From a virus: a DNA stretch of 53,115 nt. Position 1 is the stretch's first letter. Each line of letters begins with the position of its first letter. Below, piece by piece: positions 1 through 6,473 of the stretch. The DNA is taken from positions 1-53,115 of IMG/VR virus record IMGVR_UViG_3300017605_000209; one strand, written 5' to 3'. The notes beneath the pieces are model-generated. The model made no database searches, was not told the origin of the DNA, and worked only from the letters and a program-made list of their open reading frames with translations. The position numbers and the translations under genes were made by a program.

Positions 1-2
1 AA

Positions 3-329
3 CACGTCCGGACGGGGCACACGACCTACTACACAGGGGCATCGTCGCAAGCTGTTGCAGGCGCATCGTACCACACCACAGCGCCAGCTAGTCTTTCGGG
101 GTCGTCCAAAACGACGCAAAACATGGTGATTGAAGCCACGACCGTAACAGAACCCAAGCAGGCCGGGGGTTCTGCCGTCAAGCTCCCTTTCGTCCAGACG
201 CGGTGGCAGGACATACCGCTGGAAGAAGCGCGGGTTTTGTGGCAAGCGGGACAACTGTCGAACAAAAAGTACAAGAAGATTCGGAAAAAGTTCGACAATC
301 AGCCGTTGACCGGGACCGTCGTGAGCTAA
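3..329 (+). CDS. Hypothetical protein, 5'-truncated by window edge
   Basis: The frame is open from the first bases of the window through the ATG at 123 to the stop, so I read this as the C-terminal part of a gene that begins outside. The visible part opens with a low-complexity Ser/Thr/Tyr/Ala-rich stretch and ends in a basic segment (LSNKKYKKIRKKFDN). Two A-rich runs in the basic segment, C AAA AAG at 263-269 and G AAA AAG at 284-290, are plausible -1 slippery sites leading into the overlapping downstream frame. I do not recognise the family. If the gene really starts at 123 it encodes 68 residues. Confidence 0.5.
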   Translation, partial: HVRTGHTTYYTGASSQAVAGASYHTTAPASLSGSSKTTQNMVIEATTVTEPKQAGGSAVKLPFVQTRWQDIPLEEARVLWQAGQLSNKKYKKIRKKFDNQPLTGTVVS

Positions 330-502
330 TCGTTCCGAATCCTGACGCCATTGGGATCATCGAATGGGTGCGGTCAAAGAATCCAAACCCGTACCGTACT
401 TCCGCATGGAAGCAGGCCCAGGAAAACTTAGTGGAAGATCTGGAACTCAAAAAGCGGCGAGAGCTTGCCAAGAACGGCATCACCGTCGTAGGCAAGATGT
501 GA
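203..502 (+). CDS. Overlapping ORF, possible -1 frameshift extension
   Basis: This frame lies -1 relative to the preceding gene and overlaps its end by 127 bases. The listed start is a GTG with no ribosome binding site; another GTG lies at 239. The part beyond the upstream stop looks like real protein (VPNPDAIGIIEWVRSKNPNP, then a charged Lys/Arg/Glu-rich tail) and fills the gap to the next gene. It may be translated from an internal start or as a frameshift fusion to the upstream basic segment through C AAA AAG or G AAA AAG. No function is suggested. The coding end is well supported, the start is not. Confidence 0.45.
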   Translation: MAGHTAGRSAGFVASGTTVEQKVQEDSEKVRQSAVDRDRRELIVPNPDAIGIIEWVRSKNPNPYRTSAWKQAQENLVEDLELKKRRELAKNGITVVGKM

Positions 503-509
503 GGAACCC

Positions 510-1184
510 ATGGTAACGAGACTCTACAACGACACACTGGAAGAACTCTTGGCAATCGTGGAAGCCGTAGATTTCGTACACGGCAGTCTTGGAAGTGTTA
601 ACAGGGGTGAGCTCACCGGCACGAAAGCATACAACGACATTGTTGGCCGTCGCTGGAATCGCATGTGCTTCTCAGACGTTGAGGATTCTGCCATTCCACG
701 TACGTTGTCGGGAATCAAGGAGTTTCTCAGAGAAAGGATCTCTGAAGGCAACAGTCCAGTTCAACGTTCCACGGCAACCTACAAAGACTTGATTGAGGAA
801 ATCGTTGCAATCTGTCAGCTTCCATATGCGGATTCCAAGATTTCTAAAAAGGCATTCGCAGCCTTGCGCAAAGCAATCTTGACACCTGAGGAAATTCTGA
901 CCTTCCAAGCAGAAATCCAAAAGCAAGAACTGTACTGCTCCAGGTGTCAACGACCATTCGTCAGTGGTGAGGCTGCCACGCTGATAAAGACTTCGGATAC
1001 TTTTTCCGTCGTATGTCAGCAATGCACACAGCCAACCATGATTCGCTGCAATTGTGGTATAGTAAAGCGTGTGTCAGATCCTTTCCGTCGCCGGATTCGT
1101 AAGGATGCTGTCTGCACCTGTAACACACCCACACCTTCGTTGGAACAGGTGATCGCACCGCCGTTGCCCGACGATTCGCTTTAG
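510..1184 (+). CDS. Hypothetical zinc-binding protein
   Basis: A 224-residue protein preceded by a good GAGG ribosome binding site. The N-terminal two thirds look alpha-helical. The C-terminal third carries paired cysteines: CSRC near residue 142, CQQC near 169, CNC near 181 and CTC near 203. This spacing fits one or two zinc ribbons. Zinc ribbons in phage early proteins often bind nucleic acid or host RNA polymerase, but nothing here shows which. It is followed after nine bases by an acidic protein gene, so the two are probably co-translated. I do not recognise the family. Confidence 0.75.
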   Translation: MVTRLYNDTLEELLAIVEAVDFVHGSLGSVNRGELTGTKAYNDIVGRRWNRMCFSDVEDSAIPRTLSGIKEFLRERISEGNSPVQRSTATYKDLIEEIVAICQLPYADSKISKKAFAALRKAILTPEEILTFQAEIQKQELYCSRCQRPFVSGEAATLIKTSDTFSVVCQQCTQPTMIRCNCGIVKRVSDPFRRRIRKDAVCTCNTPTPSLEQVIAPPLPDDSL

Positions 1185-1193
1185 GGAGATAGC

Positions 1194-1508
1194 ATGACTC
1201 TCGATGACTTGTACGAAGAACTGGAAATTCAAGACTACATCCCCAATCTGAATGATGACGCAGCGACCCCGTGTTGTGTTACCATTAAGAAGGATGTGGT
1301 CCTTCCCGGCGAAGATGAGTTTGATGAGAACGATCCTGAGGAGGATCTTCTCACCACACTTACCCTCTTGGAAGATTGCCTGTGCGTCCTTGAGGAAATC
1401 ATTGACCCGACGTCAGACACGATTACTCAGCGCCAGTTGAACGATGCTGAGGAAAAAGCATTACAGGCACGCGCTTGGCTCAATCAACACAATGGAGAGG
1501 ACAAATGA
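1194..1508 (+). CDS. Hypothetical acidic protein
   Basis: A 104-residue, strongly acidic protein with a central run rich in Asp and Glu (EDEFDENDPEEDLL) and a helical C-terminus. The start follows a GGGAGA ribosome binding site. Acidity of this kind is common in phage early proteins that mimic DNA or bind host proteins, but that is only an analogy. Its stop overlaps the start of the ATP-grasp gene (ATGA), indicating translational coupling. Confidence 0.7.
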   Translation: MTLDDLYEELEIQDYIPNLNDDAATPCCVTIKKDVVLPGEDEFDENDPEEDLLTTLTLLEDCLCVLEEIIDPTSDTITQRQLNDAEEKALQARAWLNQHNGEDK

Positions 1509-2185
1509 TTTACGTTTACCGCCGACCGCAATCTGACAGCGCCAACACGCTCAGCGAAGCACTTGAAGCATGCCGCATCCGATCTCTTGGTGGCAGAGAC
1601 TTTACGCGAAACGACCGCATCGTCTGTTGGGGTGAGCACATTGACGGAGGAATCGCAGCCAAAATTCTCAACGGCAAAGCTCCACTTCGCAGCAAGTTTA
1701 CCGACGTGAAGTTGCTCAAGGATGCCGGAGTACCAACAATCGACGCACGTACTTCCCCAGGAACTCGTGGCGAATGGCTTGCCCGTACCAGTGACCATGA
1801 ACGCGGCTCAGACTTGCTGAATCCCAACACCCGTGCGGACTACTACGTGCGGAAGGAAAAGATCGTCAAGGAATTCCGGGTCCACAGCTTCAACGGACTC
1901 AGCATTCGTGCCGGTGAGAAAATCAAGAGTCGTCCCGATGCCCACCCGTGGATTCGTTCGTGGGATTCTGGTTGGGACGTTCGCTACAACGGTGTTACGC
2001 CCGCTCATCGTACGATTGCAAAGAACGCATGCAAGGCTCTCAAGCTGGACTTTGGTGCGGTCGATATCGGCCAGAAAGACGACGGCGAACTGATTGTCCT
2101 TGAGGTTAACCGCGCACCCGCAATGGACGAGGGCAACACTGCCAAGATCTACGCGCAGTACATTCTGGAGTGGTTCGGTCAATAA
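1505..2185 (+). CDS. ATP-grasp (RimK-like) ligase
   Basis: A 226-residue protein with the C-terminal signature of ATP-grasp carboxylate-amine ligases: a KEFRVHSF strand at 122-129, then VDIG (D187) and VLEVNRAP (E200, N202) that would hold Mg-ATP. The N-terminal domain (CWGEH, then KLLKDAGVPTIDAR) matches the pre-ATP-grasp fold and the lysine-bearing nucleotide loop. Family members join a carboxylate to an amine using ATP, for example modifying ribosomal S6 or making peptides. The substrate cannot be told. I chose the ATG overlapping the upstream stop, preceded by GGAGAGG, over an in-frame start 30 bases earlier. It is short for the family but the core is complete. Confidence 0.75.
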   Translation: MIYVYRRPQSDSANTLSEALEACRIRSLGGRDFTRNDRIVCWGEHIDGGIAAKILNGKAPLRSKFTDVKLLKDAGVPTIDARTSPGTRGEWLARTSDHERGSDLLNPNTRADYYVRKEKIVKEFRVHSFNGLSIRAGEKIKSRPDAHPWIRSWDSGWDVRYNGVTPAHRTIAKNACKALKLDFGAVDIGQKDDGELIVLEVNRAPAMDEGNTAKIYAQYILEWFGQ

Positions 2186-2388
2186 TGGCTAACATTAAGC
2201 TTTCTCACAATGAAGCAGTAACGCTTATTCGTGAGCTTGAACTTCTCGGTAATACCGCACACGATGCAGGATTGGGCACTAGAAATCCTGTATCTGGATG
2301 GGTATTTGCTAAAGTCTTACACGAATTAGATTTACATGTTAATAACGAAAACAACTGGCGTGATTTTGGAGAGGATGGTGGATCATGA
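2185..2388 (+). CDS. Hypothetical small protein
   Basis: A 67-residue protein starting at the ATG of a TAATG overlap with the ATP-grasp gene; five extra in-frame codons upstream are probably not used. The first half is amphipathic helix (SHNEAVTLIRELELLGNTAH). No cysteines or membrane segment are seen. The close coupling suggests it is made with the ATP-grasp ligase, but no function can be assigned. Confidence 0.6.
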   Translation: MANIKLSHNEAVTLIRELELLGNTAHDAGLGTRNPVSGWVFAKVLHELDLHVNNENNWRDFGEDGGS

Positions 2389-2543
2389 GTCTTAACCGAA
2401 ACAGCCTGAAAGGCAAGGCCAAACAAGCTGCTGCCCGAGAGACCATCAGGGCCAGAGCACTGTTTCGCATGTTGCCCATTGGCAAGAAACGAAACGATCC
2501 AGCATTTGTGGAATACGCTTTCAACATTCTGAAAAAGATCTGA
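2385..2543 (+). CDS. Hypothetical small basic protein
   Basis: A 52-residue, Lys/Arg-rich protein (LKGKAKQAAARETIRARALF near the start) that overlaps the preceding stop by ATGA. It is short but fills its interval exactly and is followed by GAGGACA and the next gene. The basic helix could bind nucleic acid. The family is unknown. Confidence 0.55.
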   Translation: MSLNRNSLKGKAKQAAARETIRARALFRMLPIGKKRNDPAFVEYAFNILKKI

Positions 2544-2550
2544 GGACAAC

Positions 2551-2805
2551 ATGACACTTGACGAACTTCGCAAGGAAGCTGGAGTTGATTTGCCTGAAAT
2601 TCCGATCGACAAGACTGTTCACCTGACGCCGCATCGTGAGGTGACGGCCATGCTTCGGTTTCCCTCAACCACCCGACCTGCTCGGGAGACTCGTCCATCT
2701 CGACTTCTGCCCGGAGGATCAGTGGTAGTTGTTGAGAACGAGGACGGACACATCGAGTACAAGATTCGATATCCTGACGGCCATCTCGGTGGCGTGGAGG
2801 ACTAG
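2551..2805 (+). CDS. Hypothetical protein
   Basis: An 84-residue protein preceded by a GAGGACA ribosome binding site. The start is acidic and helical; the end is beta-rich (GGSVVVVENEDGHIEYKIRYP). No known motif is seen. It abuts the next gene with no gap. Confidence 0.6.
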   Translation: MTLDELRKEAGVDLPEIPIDKTVHLTPHREVTAMLRFPSTTRPARETRPSRLLPGGSVVVVENEDGHIEYKIRYPDGHLGGVED

Positions 2806-3003
2806 GTGAACACCATCGATACGCTCACGGTTATAACGAGATTTTCAATCGGTTATGGCCTCGCTTGGGGGGCATGGGAGTTAGTAAAGCTATGGGTCGT
2901 GAGGCAAAGATCAAAAAAGCTCGTGCGATTCGTTCCACGGGAGAGGTCCAGTATCAAACCGCTAACGGAATCAAGGATTCTGCCAGGACGGTGGCCATCC
3001 TAA
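2806..3003 (+). CDS. Hypothetical small membrane protein
   Basis: A 65-residue ORF that begins with GTG immediately after the upstream stop, with GGAGG about six bases before it. Residues 8-31 are hydrophobic and aromatic (FSIGYGLAWGAWELVKLWVV) and could span the membrane, followed by a very basic tail. Its last 130 bases overlap the next gene in another frame, so the basic tail could partly reflect that frame. It is less certain than its neighbours. Confidence 0.45.
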   Translation: MNTIDTLTVITRFSIGYGLAWGAWELVKLWVVRQRSKKLVRFVPRERSSIKPLTESRILPGRWPS

Positions 3004-3107
3004 ACAAGCTTGGCCTTATCGCACCCTCGCAAGACGTTGAATCGAAACTAATCATCAAGAAGCTTGACATCCCCGACGAGTTTGGGGGGAACGAGTCTTG
3101 GAAGTGA
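2874..3107 (+). CDS. Hypothetical basic protein
   Basis: A 77-residue protein in a different frame from the overlapping membrane ORF. The ATG used here follows a G-rich run; the ATG at 2892 is an alternative. The N-terminal half is basic (MGREAKIKKARAIRS), the C-terminal half mixed (VAILNKLGLIAPSQDVESKL). The next gene starts four bases after its stop. The family is unknown. Confidence 0.55.
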   Translation: MGVSKAMGREAKIKKARAIRSTGEVQYQTANGIKDSARTVAILNKLGLIAPSQDVESKLIIKKLDIPDEFGGNESWK

Positions 3108-3110
3108 TCT

Positions 3111-3428
3111 ATGAATTTTTACGCAATCGGGTTCAAAGGATGGGTTGAGATTCGCAAAGCCAGGGTCGCCCCTAAACGCCACATTACCACTGTGGTACAT
3201 GAAGGTACCATTGAAGTAAGGGACGACTTTTATTGGGGCAAGATGAAAGAAATCCCTACCAAGACAACTCTAAAATCAATCTTTCACGAGGGTGGTCAGG
3301 TTGTGGCATCATTTCCGGCCAATAAATTGGGTAACGCTGTCCCAAGAATTCGTGTAGGGACCTGTAAGAAACTGACCGCAGGCCAAGTGCAACTCTTAGA
3401 GCTACGGCTTGGTAAGACTTTTCAATAG
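3111..3428 (+). CDS. Hypothetical protein
   Basis: A 105-residue mixed alpha/beta protein with a Lys/Arg-rich start (EIRKARVAPKRHITT) and no cysteine pairs or membrane segment. It follows its neighbour by three bases. Nothing in it points to a function. Confidence 0.6.
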   Translation: MNFYAIGFKGWVEIRKARVAPKRHITTVVHEGTIEVRDDFYWGKMKEIPTKTTLKSIFHEGGQVVASFPANKLGNAVPRIRVGTCKKLTAGQVQLLELRLGKTFQ

Positions 3429-3437
3429 GACATCTCA

Positions 3438-3617
3438 ATGGAGAGTGACCTTGAATACGAAGTTGTGTGGAGTGGTGGCCCTTTGCTCCCCCCACGCGAC
3501 GAACGACCTAGTGCAGCATGGAACGTCAACTCAGAAAACAAACGCAAGTACACGCATAAGCAGAATCCCCAACCCGAAGCGGGTGGGCAACCAAAAACGG
3601 AGACTTCAAATGGCTGA
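3438..3617 (+). CDS. Hypothetical small protein (59 aa)
   Basis: A 59-residue ORF beginning MESDLEYEVVWSGGPLLPPR and ending in a Lys/Gln/Pro-rich tail. It fills the otherwise empty stretch between the flanking genes, starts ten bases after the previous stop with AGGA upstream, and overlaps the next start by eight bases. The acidic head and polar, probably disordered tail suggest a binding protein. No family is recognised. Confidence 0.5.
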   Translation: MESDLEYEVVWSGGPLLPPRDERPSAAWNVNSENKRKYTHKQNPQPEAGGQPKTETSNG

Positions 3618-3789
3618 ATCGAACATCGCTGACCTCTCGACCGACAACAAGATTGATCTTCTTATCGAAGCTACTGACCGCCTTGAGGCACAGTACGAAC
3701 GAGTCGCTGGCCTTCTGGAAGATCTCAGCGAAAAGCTTGACAACCTTAACCTGAGCGGTGATGGGTTCGATGTTGAGGATTACAACTAA
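3610..3789 (+). CDS. Hypothetical coiled-coil protein
   Basis: A 59-residue, acidic and almost entirely helical protein; heptad spacing of Leu/Ile runs from about residue 12 to 47 (IDLLIEATDRLEAQYERVAG). I take the ATG before AESNIAD rather than the longer in-frame start, because the upstream sequence encodes a different small protein in another frame. Its stop forms a TAATG overlap with the RNA ligase gene, so the two are coupled and might interact. Confidence 0.6.
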   Translation: MAESNIADLSTDNKIDLLIEATDRLEAQYERVAGLLEDLSEKLDNLNLSGDGFDVEDYN

Positions 3790-4868
3790 TGGGAAGCTGG
3801 CAGAGCTATCCATCAATCTACAACTTGGGCCATCGTGCCATCAAGGATCTCCTCTTGGTACCGCACTACGTAGAGGAAAAGGTGGATGGCTCTCAGTTCT
3901 CTTTCGGTCTAGTTGAAACCGCTTCAGGTGCGATGCACTCAGAAGAAACAGGAGTTGTACCATTTAGGGATTACGAACTTATGGTGCGTTCCAAGGGTGC
4001 CATAATGATCGTTGATGCCCCAATGAAGATGTTCACCGAAGCAGTCAATACGGCCAAGTTCTTGGAGCACAAGCTTCACAAGGGCTGGACCTACAGGTGT
4101 GAATACCTGATGAAGCCGAAGCACAACACGCTGTCTTACGACCGCATTCCCGAGAAGCACTTGATCCTATTCGATGTGTCAACGGGTGACGGTGAGTTCC
4201 TCTCAGCGGCTGAAAAGAAAGCCGAAGCTGATCGCATTGGCTTGGAGTGTGTCCCGGTCTTGCACGAAGGTCCTGTCACACTTGACATTCTTCGGGGAAT
4301 CATCGACAATCAGGTCTCGGTATTAGGCGGGCAGAAGATAGAGGGCGTGGTCATCAAACAGAAAGGCCCTGACTACCTTTATGGTACCGACAAAAAGATT
4401 CTCATCGGCAAGTTCGTCTCGGAGCGTTTCAAGGAAGCGCACAAACTCTCGTGGGGCGAAAGCAATCCGACTTCAGGGGATATTCTTACGAAACTTGGTG
4501 CTGCCTACGGGACCCCTGGGCGATGGCTCAAGGCTATCCAGCATCTCCGAGATGCAGGTGCGCTTGAAGATTCTCCAAGGGATATTGGCAAGCTCCTGAT
4601 AGAAATCCAGAAGGACACCGGGATTGAGTGCAAGGAAGAGATCCAGAAAGCCTTGTGGAAGTGGGCGTGGCCGCACGTCTCGCGTCTGATTATCAAGGGG
4701 TTTCCTGAATACTATAAGCAGCAGCTAATGCAGCTTCAGTTTGAACGAGGTGAGCATGTCGATCCAGAAGATATCGTCCTCCCGTGTGTCCGTGAAGGTT
4801 GCGAAAAGCCGCGACTTGCAGGCTCCCAAGCCTGTGAAGATCACGTCCCAGGAAGCTTTTTCAATTAA
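3789..4868 (+). CDS. RNA ligase (nucleotidyltransferase family)
   Basis: A 359-residue ATP-dependent ligase. The motif I lysine is K31 in EEKVDGSQFSFG (KxDG), which would be adenylated. Motif IV is EGVVIKQ and motif V is in KILIGKFVSERFKEAHK. It resembles the T4 Rnl2-type/short phage RNA ligases more than DNA ligases, as there is no OB-fold or helix-hairpin-helix region of DNA-ligase size. The C-terminus carries an extra Cys/His cluster (CVREGCEK, then ACEDH) resembling a small zinc knuckle. Family members seal 3'-OH/5'-phosphate breaks in RNA. The kinase/phosphatase that would prepare such ends is encoded 6 kb downstream, and two tRNAs lie between. Confidence 0.85.
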   Translation: MGSWQSYPSIYNLGHRAIKDLLLVPHYVEEKVDGSQFSFGLVETASGAMHSEETGVVPFRDYELMVRSKGAIMIVDAPMKMFTEAVNTAKFLEHKLHKGWTYRCEYLMKPKHNTLSYDRIPEKHLILFDVSTGDGEFLSAAEKKAEADRIGLECVPVLHEGPVTLDILRGIIDNQVSVLGGQKIEGVVIKQKGPDYLYGTDKKILIGKFVSERFKEAHKLSWGESNPTSGDILTKLGAAYGTPGRWLKAIQHLRDAGALEDSPRDIGKLLIEIQKDTGIECKEEIQKALWKWAWPHVSRLIIKGFPEYYKQQLMQLQFERGEHVDPEDIVLPCVREGCEKPRLAGSQACEDHVPGSFFN

Positions 4869-4941
4869 GCATGGACGCCACTGCGATTGTGTAACTTGCG
4901 GAGAATACAACTCCGCATTCTACGACTGGTTAGAATCATGA
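4756..4941 (+). CDS. Hypothetical small CxC..C protein
   Basis: A 61-residue protein starting inside the end of the RNA ligase gene, in another frame, with GAGGTGA just before the ATG. The first 40 residues are basic; the end has CDCVTCGEYNSAFYDWLES, a compact metal-binding-like cluster. The 113-base overlap is unusual, but the portion beyond the ligase stop is needed to fill the gap to the next gene. Confidence 0.5.
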   Translation: MSIQKISSSRVSVKVAKSRDLQAPKPVKITSQEAFSIKHGRHCDCVTCGEYNSAFYDWLES

Positions 4942-5207
4942 AACATGCTATTCCTCTAGAGACTGTTGCTCATTTTGAAGGTGATCCTACATGTGTAAAA
5001 ATAAGTAGTTACCAAGAAGTACTTGGCCCTTGCGATAAGGATTGTACTTTGGATCATGATCATTACGGGGAAGCCTACATTTGTGTAAGAGAAGAAAGTT
5101 GGACAGCTAGACCACTCTCTAAACTCAGACTTCTATTTGATCCAGATACACACATGGGACGACCTCCGACACTGAAAGAATTAGGACAAAACCATGATCA
5201 GGTTTAG
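4938..5207 (+). CDS. Hypothetical Cys/His-rich protein
   Basis: An 89-residue protein beginning at the ATG of an ATGA overlap; an in-frame start 51 bases upstream lies in the previous gene. It contains GPCDKDCTLDHDHYGEAYIC, a dense Cys/Asp/His cluster that could bind a metal. Function unknown. Confidence 0.6.
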   Translation: MKHAIPLETVAHFEGDPTCVKISSYQEVLGPCDKDCTLDHDHYGEAYICVREESWTARPLSKLRLLFDPDTHMGRPPTLKELGQNHDQV

Positions 5208-5334
5208 AATCTTTATGTGGCTGGTCGGGCTAGTTTACATCGCGGAAGGACTGGCCCGTCTTGTTGGGTTTGGATTCTGGCTTCCATCGTGGACCACACG
5301 GATTAACTTTTGGTTCTTTTTGCTAGACGATTAA
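5194..5334 (+). CDS. Hypothetical small membrane protein (46 aa)
   Basis: A 46-residue, very hydrophobic and aromatic ORF (FRIFMWLVGLVYIAEGLARL, then GFGFWLPSW and FWFFLLDD) with one or two possible membrane helices. It overlaps the preceding gene by 14 bases. Its stop codon is immediately followed by the first base of tRNA-Tyr, so tRNA processing would cut the message at the end of this gene. Function unknown. Confidence 0.5.
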   Translation: MIRFRIFMWLVGLVYIAEGLARLVGFGFWLPSWTTRINFWFFLLDD

Positions 5335-5419
5335 GGCGAGGTAGACTAGTAGGGGGCTAGGCCAGACTGTAAATCTGGTGTCTTAAGGGGCTCCGATGGT
5401 TCGACTCCATCCCGCGCCA
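5335..5419 (+). tRNA. tRNA-Tyr (GTA)
   Basis: The sequence folds as a class II tRNA with a long variable arm, as expected for bacterial tRNA-Tyr. The acceptor GGCGAGG pairs with CCGCGCC with one A-G mismatch. The anticodon stem CCAGA/TCTGG encloses CTGTAAA with anticodon GTA at 5369-5371. The T arm is GATGG-TTCGACT-CCATC. The 3' CCA is not encoded (AAAA follows), so the host must add it. Confidence 0.88.
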
Positions 5420-5423
5420 AAAT

Positions 5424-5515
5424 AGTGACAGCACGCCCTGAAATGGGAAGGTCCAAACGGTGAAACTCCGTAGGGGCGAATAAATAGGTAAATAGCTCCC
5501 AGGAATGCTGTCACT
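5424..5515 (+). ncRNA. Candidate structured RNA between two tRNAs
   Basis: The spacer between the tRNAs is closed by a perfect 10-bp inverted repeat (5424-5433 with 5506-5515). Directly stacked inside it, 5434-5439 pairs with 5473-5478, and 5457-5460 with 5468-5471 makes a hairpin. TGGGA at 5444-5448 can pair with TCCCA at 5497-5501, which would be a pseudoknot. The remaining single-stranded parts are purine-rich (AATAAATAGGTAAATAG). No open reading frame fills it. It does not show hammerhead, tRNA or twister cores that I can recognise. T4 also encodes small stable RNAs (C and D) of unknown function inside its tRNA cluster. Confidence 0.6.
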
Positions 5516-5521
5516 TATAGT

Positions 5522-5593
5522 TTGCCTGTAGCTTAACGGTAAAGCATCTGCTTGTGGAGCAGGCGATTGTGGGTTCGAATCCCATCAGGCAAC
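5522..5593 (+). tRNA. tRNA-His (GTG)
   Basis: A standard cloverleaf: acceptor TTGCCTG/CAGGCAA, anticodon stem TCTGC/GCAGG with loop TTGTGGA and anticodon GTG at 5554-5556, and T arm GTGGG-TTCGAAT-CCCAT. By alignment to bacterial tRNA-His, position 73 is C, as in that family. Position -1 is T rather than the usual G, so the extra 5' G is not encoded. The bases CCA do follow the acceptor, but one of them serves as the discriminator. Confidence 0.88.
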
Positions 5594-5612
5594 CATTTTT
5601 AAGGAGTATTCA

Positions 5613-5864
5613 ATGATCCCCGTTCCCGAGAACGCGCCCCAAGAGGAGCGATTTGATCTATTAGAAGATCCGACGCGCGGGTTGCATGCAGTGCTGACAC
5701 GCCACGGGATTGCTAGCCGCTCTGACTGTCTGTCACTTGTAACAGATTTAGTGCATTGGGCGTCCGATGCGTGTCGGTCATCTGGGCATGTAGAACTCAA
5801 GGCTGAAATTGTTCGCTTGCGTGGGATTTTGTGGCATGCGGGCGTGGATGGAGACTGGCGATGA
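5613..5864 (+). CDS. Hypothetical protein
   Basis: An 83-residue helical protein with a strong AAGGAG ribosome binding site just after tRNA-His. It contains GIASRSDCLSLVTDLVHWAS and a helical C-terminus. No metal site or membrane segment is seen. It overlaps the next gene by ATGA. Confidence 0.6.
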   Translation: MIPVPENAPQEERFDLLEDPTRGLHAVLTRHGIASRSDCLSLVTDLVHWASDACRSSGHVELKAEIVRLRGILWHAGVDGDWR

Positions 5865-6157
5865 AACATCCTTCCCCTTCCCCGGTGGAGAGACTCCGCC
5901 CGTTGATTGAGCAATGGCGCGAACGAAGCAAAGAGAAGGTATATCCCTATGGAAAGTTATTCAGCCCGTGGGCACAGGACGCATATCGTCAGTGTGCGGA
6001 GGAACTCGAAGCCCTGCTCTCCGCTCCACGGTCTTGCACTTGTAACGAAGAACAGGGAATGCCCGTCTACTCACCAACGTGCCCGAACTCTGTCCATTCA
6101 GGGCGTGCGATTAAGAATGCCCTGCTCTCCGCTCCCTCAGGCCGAAGCCATGATTGA
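5861..6157 (+). CDS. Hypothetical protein with internal repeat
   Basis: A 98-residue protein starting at the ATGA overlap. It contains a cysteine group (RSCTCNEEQ, then PTCPNS) flanked by two copies of ALLSAP encoded by an identical 17-base DNA repeat. This small internal duplication suggests a short metal-binding loop framed by repeats. Family not recognised. Confidence 0.55.
   Translation: MKHPSPSPVERLRPLIEQWRERSKEKVYPYGKLFSPWAQDAYRQCAEELEALLSAPRSCTCNEEQGMPVYSPTCPNSVHSGRAIKNALLSAPSGRSHD
6011..6135 (+). repeat. Pair of identical 17-bp direct repeats
   Basis: GCCCTGCTCTCCGCTCC occurs at 6011-6027 and again at 6119-6135, in the same reading frame of one gene. The 91 bases between carry the gene's cysteine cluster. 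Recombination between the copies would delete that cluster in frame. Confidence 0.8.
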
Positions 6158-6182
6158 TCCAAAGAAGCCTTGGTAAAACCAA

Positions 6183-6470
6183 ATGAAAACATTCAAACTA
6201 GTACGTGACGTAGACGTTTCGGGTGTCAGTGGCACCGGCATAGTAGCGGAAGGCGTCGTGTTTCACGATGGCCAAACCGTTGTAAGCTGGTACGGACAGT
6301 ACCATTCAATAGAAGTTCATGCCTCAATCGCGCAGGTAGAAGCCATTCACGGTCACAGCGGAAGCACCAAGGTTGTCTTTCCAGAAGCTAGTTGCCACGC
6401 CTGTGGAGAACTAATTCCACAAAATAAAGAGTGTGCAGTTTACTGTGTAACCTGTGACGACATCGAGTAA
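6183..6470 (+). CDS. Hypothetical protein with C-terminal zinc ribbon
   Basis: A 95-residue protein with a beta-rich N-terminus (GIVAEGVVFHDGQTVVSWYG) and a C-terminal ribbon: CHACGEL, then CAVYCVTC near the end. The N-terminal part resembles small beta-barrel phage proteins that carry an insertable hairpin, but I cannot name the family. Four bases separate it from the deaminase gene, so co-translation is likely. Confidence 0.65.
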   Translation: MKTFKLVRDVDVSGVSGTGIVAEGVVFHDGQTVVSWYGQYHSIEVHASIAQVEAIHGHSGSTKVVFPEASCHACGELIPQNKECAVYCVTCDDIE

Positions 6471-6473
6471 GCT

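Noticed and set aside
5424-5515. Hammerhead, twister or group I intron in the tRNA spacer
   Set aside because: I could not find the CUGANGA/GAAA hammerhead core, a twister core, or intron P/Q/R/S elements; both tRNAs are complete, so there is no split exon.
5907-6176. 89-codon + frame overlapping the 98-residue gene
   Set aside because: It lies in another frame across a gene with a better start, has no ribosome binding site, and its composition looks like a frame shadow.
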